From Utricularia gibba (taxonomy: Eukaryota; Streptophyta; Magnoliopsida; Lamiales; Lentibulariaceae): DNA of 60,824 bases. Both the position numbers and the translations under genes were made by a program. Under the pieces are notes generated by a model. The model worked only from the letters and a program-made list of their open reading frames with translations. It did not search any database and was not told where the DNA came from. Numbering within the stretch: position 1 is the stretch's first letter; each line of letters starts with the position of its first letter. Positions 1 through 12,840 of this stretch are shown here, piece after piece. The stretch is taken from contig NEEC01000226.1 in the NCBI GenBank assembly GCA_002189035.1, positions 1 to 60,824 on the forward strand. The letters are read 5' to 3'.

Positions 1-3000
1 ACCGCAATCGACGCGAATGTCATTTCATGCATGCAAAACAAATGCATTTCATTCGACGATGTTAAATTTCGGATTTCGAGGCGATCCGTTACAGTGCCTC
101 AGGTGCGGTCCAACCCACACCTCATGATGGCCTCGTGCACTGCTTGGTATCTCGTCGATATCTTGCAAACCGTAGTGAGTCACGCTTTGCTTGATATAGC
201 GTTACGAAGCTCGCTCCGAGCCGGTCGAATTTCGTGTTCAAAGTTTCTCATCCGACGAACCGTTACAGCTCGTATTTTTGCCTGATAATAGCCCACACTT
301 GCCACAAAGTGGCCACCACGTACGCGACAATGCGACTGAGGACACGCAATCGACGCGAATGTCATTTCATGCATGCAAAACAAATGCATTTCATTGACGA
401 TGTTAAATTTCGGATTTCGAGGCGATCCGTTACAGTGCCTCAGGTGCGGTCCAACCCACACCTCATGATGGCCTCGTGCACTGCTTGGTATCTCGTCGAT
501 ATCTTGCAAACCGTAGTGAGTCACGCTTTGCTTGATATAGCGTTACGAAGCTCGCTCCGAGCCGGTCGAATTTCGTGTTCAAAGTTTCTCATCCGACGAA
601 CCGTTACAGCTCGTATTTTTGCCTGATAATAGCCCACACTTGTGCCACAAAGTGGCCACCACGTACGCGACAATGCGACTGAGGACACCGCAATCGACGC
701 GAATGTCATTTCATGCATGCAAAACAAATGCATTTCATTCGACGATGTTAAATTTCGGATTTCGAGGCGATCCGTTACAGTGCCTCAGGTGCGGTCCAAC
801 CCACACATGATGGCCTCGTGCACTGCTTGGTATCTCGTCGATATCTTGCAAACCGTAGTGAGTCACGCTTTGCTTGATATAGCGTTACGAAGCTCGCTCC
901 GAGCCGGTCGAATTTCGTGTTCAAAAGTTTCTCCATCCGACGAACCGTTACAGCTCGTATTTTTGCCTGATAATAGCCCACACTTGTGCCACAAAGTGGC
1001 CACCACGTACGCGACAATGCGACTGAGGACACCGCAATCGACGCGAATGTCATTTCATGCATGCAAAACAAATGCATTTCATTCGACGATGTTAAATTTC
1101 GGATTTCGAGGCGATCCGTTACAGTGCCTCAGGTGCGGTCCAACCCACACCTCATGATGGCCTCGTGCACTGTTGGTATCTCGTCGATATCTTGCAAACC
1201 GTAGTGAGTCACGCTTTGCTTGATATAGCGTTACGAAGCTCGCTCCGAGCCGGTCGAATTTCGTGTTCAAAGTTTCTCCATCCGACGAACCGTTACAGCT
1301 CGTATTTTTGCCTGATAATAGCCCACACTTGTGCCACAAAGTGGCCACCACGTACGCGACAATGCGACTGAGGACACGCAATCGACGCGAATGTCATTTC
1401 ATGCATGCAAAACAAATGCATTTCATTCGACGATGTTAAATTTCGGATTTCGAGGCGATCCGTTACAGTGCCTCAGGTGCGGTCCAACCCACACCTCATG
1501 ATGGCCTCGTGCACTGCTTGGTATCTCGTCGATATCTTGCAAACCGTAGTGAGTCACGCTTTGCTTGATATAGCGTTTCGAAGCTCGCTCCGAGCCGGTC
1601 GAATTTCGTGTTCAAAGTTTCTCCATCCGACGAACCGTTACAGCTCGTATTTTTGCCTGATAATAGCCCACACTTGTGCCACAAAGTGGCCACCACGTAC
1701 GCGACAATGCGACTGAGGACACCAATCGACGCGAATGTCATTTCATGCATGCAAAACAAATGCATTTCATTGACGATGTTAAATTTCGGATTTCGAGGCG
1801 ATCCGTTACAGTGCCTCAGGTGCGGTCCAACCCACACCTCATGATGGCCTCGTGCACTGCTTGGTATCTCGTCGATATCTTGCAAACCGTAGTGAGTCAC
1901 GCTTTGCTTGATATATTACCTCGCTGTCAATTTCGTGTTCCGACCGTTACAGCTCGTATTTTTGCCTGATAATAGCCCACACTTGTGCACAAAGTGGCCA
2001 CACGTACGCGACAATGCGACTGAGGACACCGCAATCGACGCGAATGTCATTTCATGCATGCAAAACAAATGCATTTCATTCGACGATGTTAAATTTCGGA
2101 TTTCGAGGCGATCCGTTACAGTGCCTCAGGTGCGGTCCAACCCACACCTCATGATGGCCTCGTGCACTGCTTGGTATCTCGTCGATATCTTACAAACCGT
2201 AGTGAGTCACGCTTTGCTTGATATAGCGTTACGAAGCTCGCTCCGAGCCGGTCGAATTTCGTGTTCAAAGTTTCTCCATCCGACGAACCGTTACAGCTCG
2301 TATTTTTGCCTGATAATAGCCCACACTTGTGCCACAAAGTGGCCACACGTACGCGACAATGCGACTGAGGACACGCAATCGACGCGAATGTCATTTCATG
2401 CATGCAAAACAAATGCATTTCATTCGACGATGTTAAATTTCGGATTTCGAGGCGATCCGTTACAGTGCCTCAGGTGCGGTCCAACCCACACTCATGATGG
2501 CCTCGTGCACTGCTTGGTATCTCGTCGATATCTTGCAAACCGTAGTGAGTCACGCTTTGCTTGATATAGCGTTACGAAGCTCGCTCCGAGCCGGTCGAAT
2601 TTCGTGTTCAAAGTTTCTCCATCCGACGAACCGTTACAGCTCGTATTTTTGCCTGATAATAGCCCACACTTGTGCCACAAAGTGGCCACCACGTACGCGA
2701 CAATGCGACTGAGGACACCGCAATCGACGCGAATGTCATTTCATGCATGCAAAACAAATGCATTTCATTCGACGATGTTAAATTTCGGATTTCGAGGCGA
2801 TCCGTTACAGTGCCTCAGGTGCGGTCCAACCCACACCTCATGATGGCCTCGTGCACTGCTTGGTATCTCGTCGATATCTTCAACCGTAGTGAGTCACGCT
2901 TTGCTTGATATAGCGTTACGAAGCTCGCTCCGAGCCGGTCGAATTTCGTGTTCAAAGTTTCTCCATCCGACGAACCGTTACAGCTCGTATTTTTGCCTGA

Positions 3001-4464
3001 TAATAGCCCACACTTGTGCCACAAAGTGGCCACCACGTACGCGACAATGCGACTGAGGACACCGCAATCGACGCGAATGTCATTTCATGCATGCAAAACA
3101 AATGCATTTCATTCGACGATGTTAAATTTCGGATTTCGAGGCGATCCGTTACAGTGCCTCAGGTGCGGTCCAACCCACACCTCATGATGGCCTCGTGCAC
3201 TTCTTGGTATCTCGTCGATATCTCAAACCGTAGTGAGTCACGCTTTGCTTGATATAGCGTTTGAAGCTCGCTCCGAGCCGGTCGAATTTCGTGTTCAAAG
3301 TTTCTCCATCCGACGAACCGTTACAGCTCGTATTTTTGCCTGATAATAGCCCACACTTGTGCCACAAAGTGGCCACCACGTACGCGACAATGCGACTGAG
3401 GACACGCAATCGACGCGAATGTCATTTCATGCATGCAAAAACAAATGCATTTCATTCGACGATGTTAAATTCGGATTTCGAGGCGATCCGTTACAGTGCC
3501 TCAGGTGCGGTCCAACCCACACCTCATGATGGCCTCGTGCACTTGTTTGGTATCTCGTCGATATCTTGCAAACCGTAGTGAGTCACGCTTTGCTTGATAT
3601 AGCGTTACGAAGCTCGCTCCGAGCCGGTCGAATTTCGTGTTCAAAGTTTCTCCATCCGACGAACCGTTACAGCTCGTATTTTTGCCTGATAATAGCCCAC
3701 ACTTGTGCCACAAAGTGGCCACCACGTACGCGACAATGCGACTGAGGACACCAATCGACGCGAATGTCATTTCATGCATGCAAAACAAATGCATTTCATT
3801 CGACGATGTTAAATTTCGGATTTCGAGGCGATCCGTTACAGTGCCTCAGGTGCGGTCCAACCACACTCATGATGGCCTCGTGCACTTTGGTATCTCGTCG
3901 ATATCTTGCAAAAGTGAGTCACGCTTTGCTTGATATAGCGTTACGAAGCTCGCTCCGAGCCGGTCGAATTTCGTGTTCAAAGTTTCTCCATCCGACGAAC
4001 CGTTACAGCTCGTATTTTTGCCTGATAATAGCCCACACTTGTGCCACAAAGTGGCCACCACGTACGCGACAATGACTGAGGACACCGCAATCGACGCGAA
4101 TGTCATTTCATGCATGCAAAACAAATGCATTTCATTCGACGATGTTAAATTTCGGATTTCGAGGCGATCCGTTACAGTGCCTCAGGTGCGGTCCAACCCA
4201 CACCTCATGATGGCCTCGTGCACTGCTTGGTATCTCGTCGATATCTTGCAAACCGTAGTGAGTCACGCTTTGCTTGATATAGCGTTACGAAGCTCGCTCC
4301 GAGCCGGTCGAATTTCGTGTTCAAAGTTTCTCCATCCGACGAACCGTTACAGCTCGTATTTTTGCCTGATAATAGCCCACACTTGTGCCACAAAGTGGCC
4401 ACCACGTACGCGACAATGCGACTGAGGACACCGCAATCGACGCGAATGTCATTTCATGCATGCA
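1..4464. repeat. Regular satellite stretch with scattered small deletions
   Basis: These are mostly 340-346 bp monomers of the gcgttacg (A-like) form, with a few gcgtttcg forms such as at 1575. Small losses recur at gaggacaccgc, caaaacaaatg, cacacctcatg and ctccatccg. The worst unit is at 1910-1950. No gene or unique sequence is present. Confidence 0.9.
1908..1951. repeat. Eroded monomer segment, about 35 bases lost
   Basis: Between gatata and accgttacag the normal stretch of about 77 bases is reduced to about 42. Pieces of it (acctcgct, caatttcgtgttc, cgaccg) remain in the original order. The colinear loss points to several short deletions rather than one clean excision, or to poor consensus quality at this spot. 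Confidence 0.75.
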
Positions 4465-4830
4465 AAACAATGCATTTCATTGTTCGAGGCGATCCGTTAC
4501 AGTGCAAACCCACACCTCATGATGGCCTCGTGCACTGCTTGGTATCTCGTCGATATCTTGCAAACCGTAGTGAGTCACGCTTTGCTTATATAGCGTTACG
4601 AAGCTCGCTCCGAGCCGGTCGAATTTCGTGTTCAAAGTTTCTCCATCCGACGAACCGTTACAGCTCGTATTTTTGCCTGATAATAGCCCACACTTGTGCC
4701 ACAAAGTTACGCGACAATGCGACTGAGGACACGCAATCGACCGAATGTCATTTCATGCAACTGCATTTCATTGACGATGTTAAATTTCGGATTTCGAGGC
4801 GATCCGTTACAGTGCCTCAGGACCCACACC
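4465..4830. repeat. Eroded monomers with several internal deletions
   Basis: Near 4478-4485 the unit jumps from tttcatt to ttcgaggcg, losing most of the normally invariant gatgttaaatttcgg block, and at 4503-4507 the caggtgcggtcc segment is missing. The next unit lacks ggccaccacg near 4707, has a reduced dyad (tgcaactgcat near 4757-4767) and lacks gtgcggtcca near 4821. Order is preserved throughout. This is one of few places where the invariant block itself is damaged. Confidence 0.8.
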
Positions 4831-7800
4831 TCATGATGGCCTCGTGCACTGTTGGTATCTCGTCGATATCTTGCAAACCGTAGTGAGTCACGCTTTGCTT
4901 GATATAGCGTTACGAAGCTCGCTCCGAGCCGGTCGAATTTCGTGTTCAAAGTTTCTCCATCCGACGAACCGTTACAGCTCGTATTTTTGCCTGATAATAG
5001 CCCACACTTGTGCCACAAAGTGGCCACCACGTACGCGACAATGCGACTGAGGACACGCAATCGACGCGAATGTCATTTCATGCATGCAAAACAAATGCAT
5101 TTCATTCGACGATGTTAAATTTCGGATTTCGAGGCGATCCGTTACAGTGCCTCAGGTGCGGTCCAACCCACACCTCATGATGGCCTCGTGCACTGCTTGG
5201 TATCTCGTCGATATCTTGCAAACCGTAGTGAGTCACGCTTTGCTTGATATAGCGTTTCGAAGCTCGCTCCGAGCCGGTCGAATTTCGTGTTCAAAGTTTC
5301 TCCATCCGACGAACCGTTACAGCTCGTATTTTTGCCTGATAATAGCCCACACTTGTGCCACAAAGTGGCCACCACGTACGCGACAATGCGACTGAGGACA
5401 CCAAATCGACGCGAATGTCATTTCATGCATGCAAAACAAATGCATTTCATTCGACGATGTTAAATTTCGGATTTCGAGGCGATCCGTTACAGTGCCTCAG
5501 GTGCGGTCCAACCACACCTCATGATGGCCTCGTGCACTGTTGGTATCTCGTCGATATCTTGCAAACCGTAGTGAGTCACGCTTTGCTTGATATAGCGTTA
5601 CGAAGCTCGCTCCGAGCCGGTCGAATTTCGTGTTCAAAGTTTCTCCATCCGACGAACCGTTACAGCTCGTATTTTTGCCTGATAATAGCCCACACTTGTG
5701 CCCAAAGTGGCCACCACGTACGCGACAATGCGACTGAGGACACCGCAATCGACGCGAATGTCATTTCATGCATGCAAAACAATGCATTTCATTGACGATG
5801 TTAAATTTCGGATTTCGAGGCGATCCGTTACAGTGCCTCAGGTGCGGTCCAACCCACACCTCATGATGGCCTCGTGCACTGCTTGGTATCTCGTCGATAT
5901 CTTGCAAACCGTAGTGAGTCACGCTTTGCTTGATATAGCGTTTCGAAGCTCGCTCCGAGCCGGTCGAATTTCGTGTTCAAAGTTTCTCCATCCGACGAAC
6001 CGTTACAGCTCGTATTTTTGCCTGATAATAGCCCACACTTGTGCCACAAAGTGGCCACCACGTACGCGACAATGCGACTGAGGACACCGCAATCGACGCG
6101 AATGTCATTTCATGCATGCAAAACAAATGCATTTCATTCGACGATGTTAAATTTCGGATTTCGAGGCGATCCGTTACAGTGCCTCAGGTGCGGTCCAACC
6201 CACACCTCATGATGGCCTCGTGCATGTTGGTATCTCGTCGATATCTTGCAAACCGTAGTGAGTCACGCTTTGCTTGATATAGCGTTTCGAAGCTCGCTCC
6301 GAGCCGGTCGAATTTCGTGTTCAAAGTTTCTCCATCCGACGAACGTTACAGCTCGTATTTTTGCCTGATAATAGCCCACACTTGTGCCACAAAGTGGCCA
6401 CCACGTACGCGACAATGCGACTGAGGACACCGCAATCGACGCGAATGTCATTTCATGCATGCAAAATGCATTTCATTGACGATGTTAAATTTCGGATTTC
6501 GAGGCGATCCGTTACAGTGCCTCAGGTTGGTCCAACCCACACCTCATGATGGCCTCGTGCACTTTGGTATCTCGTCGATATCTTGCAAACCGTAGTGAGT
6601 CACGCTTTGCTTGATATAGCGTTACGAAGCTCGCTCCGAGCCGGTCGAATTTCGTGTTCAAAGTTTCTCCATCCGACGAACCGTTACAGCTCGTATTTTT
6701 GCCTGATAATAGCCCACACTTGTGCCACAAAGTGGCCACCACGTACGCGACAATGCGACTGAGGACACGCAATCGACGCGAATGTCATTTCATGCATGCA
6801 AAACAAATGCATTTCATTCGACGATGTTAAATTTCGGATTTCGAGGCGATCCGTTACAGTGCCTCAGGTGCGGTCCAACCCACACCTCATGATGGCCTCG
6901 TGCACTGCTTGGTATCTCGTCGATATCTTGCAAACCGTAGTGAGTCACGCTTTGCTTGATATAGCGTTACGAAGCTCGCTCCGAGCCGGTCGAATTTCGT
7001 GTTCAAAGTTTCTCCATCCGACGAACCGTTACAGCTCGTATTTTTGCCTGATAATAGCCCACACTTGTGCCACAAAGTGGCCACCACGTACGCGACAATG
7101 CGACTGAGGACACGCAATCGACGCGAATGTCATTTCATGCATGCAAAACAAATGCATTTCATTCGACGATGTTAAATTTCGGATTTCGAGGCGATCCGTT
7201 ACAGTGCCTCAGGTGCGGTCCAACCCACACCTCATGATGGCCTCGTGCACTGCTTGGTATCTCGTCGATATCTTGCAAACCGTAGTGAGTCACGCTTTGC
7301 TTGATATAGCGTTTCGAAGCTCGCTCCGAGCCGTCGAATTTCGTGTTCAAAGTTTCTCCATCCGACGAACGTTACAGCTCGTTTTTGCCTGATAATAGCC
7401 CACACTTGTGCCACAAAGTGGCCACACGTACGCGACAATGCGACTGAGGACACCCAATCGACGCGAATGTCATTTCATGCATGCAAAACAAATGCATTTC
7501 ATTCGACGATGTTAAATTTCGGATTTCGAGGCGATCCGTTACAGTGCCTCAGGTGGGTCCAACCCACACCTCATGATGGCCTCGTGCACTGCTTGGTATC
7601 TCGTCGATATCCAAACCGTAGTGAGTCACGCTTTGCTTGATATAGCGTTACGAAGCTCGCTCCGAGCCGGTCGAATTTCGTGTTCAAAGTTTCTCCATCC
7701 GACGAACCGTTACAGCTCGTATTTTTGCCTGATAATAGCCCACACTTGTGCCACAAAGTGGCCACCACGTACGCGACAATGCGACTGAGGACACCGCAAT

Positions 7801-8385
7801 CGACGCGAATGTCATTTCATGCATGCAAAACAAATGCATTTCATTCGACGATGTTAAATTTCGGATTTCGAGGCGATCCGTTACAGTGCCTCAGGTGCGG
7901 TCCAACCCACACTCATGATGGCCTCGTGCACTGCTTGGTATCTCGTCGATATCTTGCAAACCGTAGTGAGTCACGCTTTGCTTGATATAGCGTTAGAAGC
8001 TCGCTCCGAGCCGGTCGAATTTCGTGTTCAAAGTTTCTCCATCCGACGAACCGTTACAGCTCGTATTTTTGCCTGATAATAGCCCACACTTGTGCCACAA
8101 AGTGGCCCACGTACGCGACAATGCGACTGAGGACACCGCAATCGACGCGAATGTCATTTCATGCATGCAAAACAAATGCATTTCATTGGACGATGTTAAA
8201 TTTCGGATTTCGAGGCGATCCGTTACAGTGCCTCAGGTGGTCCAACCCACACCTCATGATGGCCTCGTGCACTGCTTGGTATCTCGTCGATATCTCAAAC
8301 CGTAGTGAGTCACGCTTTGCTTGATATAGCGTTACGAAGCTCGCTCCGAGCCGGTCGAATTTCGTGTTCAAAGTTTCTCATCCGA
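4831..8385. repeat. Mixed regular monomers
   Basis: Full-length units alternate irregularly between gcgttacg and gcgtttcg forms (tttcg near 5253, 5941, 6283, 7312). Short losses affect the caggtgcggtcc and actgcttggtatc segments. No open frame survives across units and no non-satellite sequence is present. Confidence 0.9.
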
Positions 8386-11300
8386 CGAACCGTTACAGCT
8401 CGTATTTTTGCCTGATAATAGCCCACACTTGTGCCACAAAGTGGCCACCACGTACGCGACAATGCGACTGAGGACACCGCAATCGACGCGAATGTCATTT
8501 CATGCATGCAAAACAAATGCATTTCATTCGACGATGTTAAATTTCGGATTTCGAGGCGATCCGTTACAGTGCCTCAGGTGCGGTCCAACCCACACCTCAT
8601 GATGGCCTCGTGCACTGCTTGGTATCTCGTCGATATCTTGCAAACCGTAGTGAGTCACGCTTTGCTTGATATAGCGTTACGAAGCTCGCTCCGAGCCGGT
8701 CGAATTTCGTGTTCAAAGTTTCTCCATCCGACGAACCGTTACAGCTCGTATTTTTGCCTGATAATAGCCCACACTTGTGCCACAAAGTGGCCACCACGTA
8801 CGCGACAATGCGACTGAGGACACGCAATCGACGCGAATGTCATTTCATGCATGCAAAACAAATGCATTTCATTCGACGATGTTAAATTTCGGATTTCGAG
8901 GCGATCCGTTACAGTGCCTCAGGTGCGGTCCAACCCACACTCATGATGGCCTCGTGCACTTGGTATCTCGTCGATATCTTGCAAACCGTAGTGAGTCACG
9001 CTTTGCTTGATATAGCGTTTCGAAGCTCGCTCCGAGCCGTCGAATTTCGTGTTCAAAGTTTCTCCATCCGACGTTACAGCTCGTATTTTTGCCTGATAAT
9101 AGCCCACACTTGTGCCACAAAGTGGCCACCACGTACGCGACAATGCGACTGAGGACACCAATCGACGCGAATGTCATTTCATGCATGCAAAACAAATGCA
9201 TTTCATTCGACGATGTTAAATTTCGGATTTCGAGGCGATCCGTTACAGTGCCTCAGGTGCGGTCCAACCCACACCTCATGATGGCCTCGTGCACTGCTTG
9301 GTATCTCGTCGATATCTTGCAAACCGTAGTGAGTCACGCTTTGCTTGATATAGCGTTACGAAGCTCGCTCCGAGCCGGTCGAATTTCGTGTTCAAAGTTT
9401 CTCCATCCGACGAACCGTTACAGCTCGTATTTTTGCCTGATAATAGCCCACACTTGTGCCACAAAGTGGCCACCACGTACGCGACAATGCGACTGAGGAC
9501 ACCGCAATCGACGCGAATGTCATTTCATGCATGCAAAACAAATGCATTTCATTCGACGATGTTAAATTTCGGATTTCGAGGCGATCCGTTACAGTGCCTC
9601 AGGTGCGGTCCAACCCACACCTCATGATGGCCTCGTGCACTGCTTGGTATCTCGTCGATATCTTGCAAACCGTAGTGAGTCACGCTTTGCTTGATATAGC
9701 GTTACGAAGCTCGCTCCGAGCCGGTCGAATTTCGTGTTCAAAGTTTCTCCATCCGACGAACCGTTACAGCTCGTATTTTTGCCTGATAATAGCCCACACT
9801 TGTGCCACAAAGTGGCCACCACGTACGCGACAATGCGACTGAGGAACCGCAATCGACGCGAATGTCATTTCATGCATGCAAAAAAAAATGCATTTCATTG
9901 GACGATGTTAAATTTCGGATTTCGAGGCGATCCGTTACAGTGCCTCGGGGTGGTCCAACCCACACTCATGATGGCCTCGTGCATTGTTTGGTATCTCGTC
10001 GATATCTTGCAAACCGTAGTGAGTCACGCTTTGCTTGATATAGCGTTTCGAAGCTCGCTCCGAGCCGGTCGAATTTCGTGTTCAAAGTTTCTCCATCCGA
10101 CGAACCGTTACAGCTCGTATTTTTGCCTGATAATAGCCCACACTTGTGCCACAAAGTGGCCACCACGTACGCGACAATGCGACTGAGGACACCGCAATCG
10201 ACGCGAATGTCATTTCATGCATGCAAAACAAATGCATTTCATTCGACGATGTTTAAATTTCGGATTTCGAGGCGATCCGTTACAGTGCCTCAGGTGCGGT
10301 CCACCACACCTCATGATGGCCTCGTGCACTGCTTGGTATCTCGTCGATATCTTGCAAACCGTAGTGAGTCACGCTTTGCTTGATATAGCGTTACGAAGCT
10401 CGCTCCGAGCCGGTCGAATTTCGTGTTCAAAGTTTCTCCATCCGACGAACCGTTACAGCTCGTATTTTTGCCTGATAATAGCCCACACTTGTGCCACAAA
10501 GTGGCCACCACGTACGCGACAATGCGAAGGACACCGCAATCGACGCGAATGTCATTTCATGCATGCAAAAAAAATGCATTTCATTCGACGATGTTAAATT
10601 TCGGATTTCGAGGCGATCCGTTACAGTGCCTCCCAACCCACACCTCATGATGGCCTCGTGCACTGTTTGGTATCTCGTCGATATCTTGCAAACCGTAGTG
10701 AGTCACGCTTTGCTTGATATAGCGTTTCGAAGCTCGCTCCGAGCCGGTCGAATTTCGTGTTCAAAGTTTCTCCATCCGACGAACCGTTACAGCTCGTATT
10801 TGCCTGATAATAGCCCACACTTGTGCCACAAAGTGGCCACCACGTACGCGACAATGCGACTGAGGACACCGCAATCGACGCGAATGTCATTTCATGCATG
10901 CAAAACAAATGCATTTCATTGGACGATGTTAAATTTCGGATTTCGAGGCGATCCGTTACAGTGCCTCAGGTGCGGTCCAACCCACACCTCATGATGGCCT
11001 CGTGCACTGCTTGGTATCTCGTCGATATCTTGCAAACCGTAGTGAGTCACGCTTTGCTTGATATAGCGTTACGAAGCTCGCTCCGAGCCGGTCGAATTTC
11101 GTGTTCAAAGTTTCTCCATCCGACGAACCGTTACAGCTCGTATTTTTGCCTGATAATAGCCCACACTTGTCCCACAAAGTGGCCACCACGTACGCGACAA
11201 TGCGACTGAGGACACCACAATCGACGCGAATGTCATTTCATGCATGCAAAACAAATGCATTTCATTCGACGATGTTAAATTTCGGATTTCGAGGCGATCC

Positions 11301-12840
11301 GTTACAGTGCCTCAGGTGCGGTCCAACCCACACCTCATGATGGCCTCGTGCACTGCTTGGTATCTCGTCGATATCTTGCAAACCGTAGTGAGTCACGCTT
11401 TGCTTGATATAGCGTTACGAAGCTCGCTCCGAGCCGGTCGAATTTCGTGTTCAAAGTTTCTCCATCCGACGAACCGTTACAGCTCGTATTTTTGCCTGAT
11501 AATAGCCCACACTTGTGCCACAAAGTGGCCACCACGTACGCGACAATGCGACTGAGGACACCGCAATCGACGCGAATGTCATTTCATGCATGCAAAAACA
11601 ATGCATTTCATTCGACGATGTTAAATTTCGGATTTCGAGGCGATCCGTTACAGTGCCTCAGGTGCGGTCCAACCCACACCTCATGATGGCCTCGTGCACT
11701 GCTTGGTATCTCGTCGATATCTTGCAAACCGTAGTGAGTCACGCTTTGCTTGATATAGCGTTACGAAGCTCGCTCCGAGCCGGTCGAATTTCGTGTTCAA
11801 AGTTTCTCCATCCGACGAACCGTTACAGCTCGTATTTTTGCCTGATAATAGCCCACACTTGTGCCACAAAGTGGCCACCACGTACGCGACAATGCGACTG
11901 AGGACACGCAATCGACGCGAATGTCATTTCATGCATGCAAAACAAATGCATTTCATTCGACGATGTTAAATTTCGGATTTCGAGGCGATCCGTTACAGTG
12001 CCTCAGGTGCGGTCCACCCACACCTCATGATGGCCTCGTGCACTGCTTGGTATCTCGTCGATATCTTACAAACCGTAGTGAGTCACGCTTTGCTTGATAT
12101 AGCGTTACGAAGCTCGCTCCGAGCCGGTCGAATTTCGTGTTCAAAGTTTCTCCATCCGACGAACCGTTACAGCTCGTATTTTTGCCTGATAATAGCCCAC
12201 ACTTGTGCCACAAAGTGGCCACCACGTACGCGACAATGCGACTGAGGACACCGCAATCGACGCGAATGTCATTTCATGCAAAAAAAATGCATTTCATTCG
12301 ACGATGTTAAATTTCGGATTTCGAGGCGATCCGTTACAGTGCCTCAGGTGCGGTCCAACCCACACCTCATGATGGCCTCGTGCACTGCTTGGTATCTCGT
12401 CGATATCTTGCAAACCGTAGTGAGTCACGCTTTGCTTGATATAGCGTTACGAAGCTCGCTCCGAGCCGGTCGAATTTCGTGTTCAAAGTTTCTCCATCCG
12501 ACGAACCGTTACAGCTCGTATTTTTGCCTGATAATAGCCCACACTTGTGCCACAAAGTGGCCACCACGTACGCGACAATGCGACTGAGGACACCGCAATC
12601 GACGCGAATGTCATTTCATGCATGCAAAACAAATGCATTTCATTCGACGATGTTAAATTTCGGATTTCGAGGCGATCCGTTACAGTGCCTCAGGTGCGGT
12701 CCAACCACACCTCATGATGGCCTCGTGCACTGCTTGGTATCTCGTCGATATCTTGCAAACCGTAGTGAGTCACGCTTTGCTTGATATAGCGTTACGAAGC
12801 TCGCTCCGAGCCGGTCGAATTTCGTGTTCAAAGTTTCTCA
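8386..12840. repeat. Homogenised block of near-consensus monomers
   Basis: Unit starts at 9501, 9846, 10191, 10533, 10868, 11214 and 11560 give spacings of 345, 345, 342, 335, 346 and 346. Most units keep caggtgcggtcc, actgcttggt, ttgcaaaccg and gcgttacg intact, unlike the more variable regions on either side. Recent amplification or gene-conversion-like homogenisation is the usual explanation for such local similarity. Confidence 0.75.
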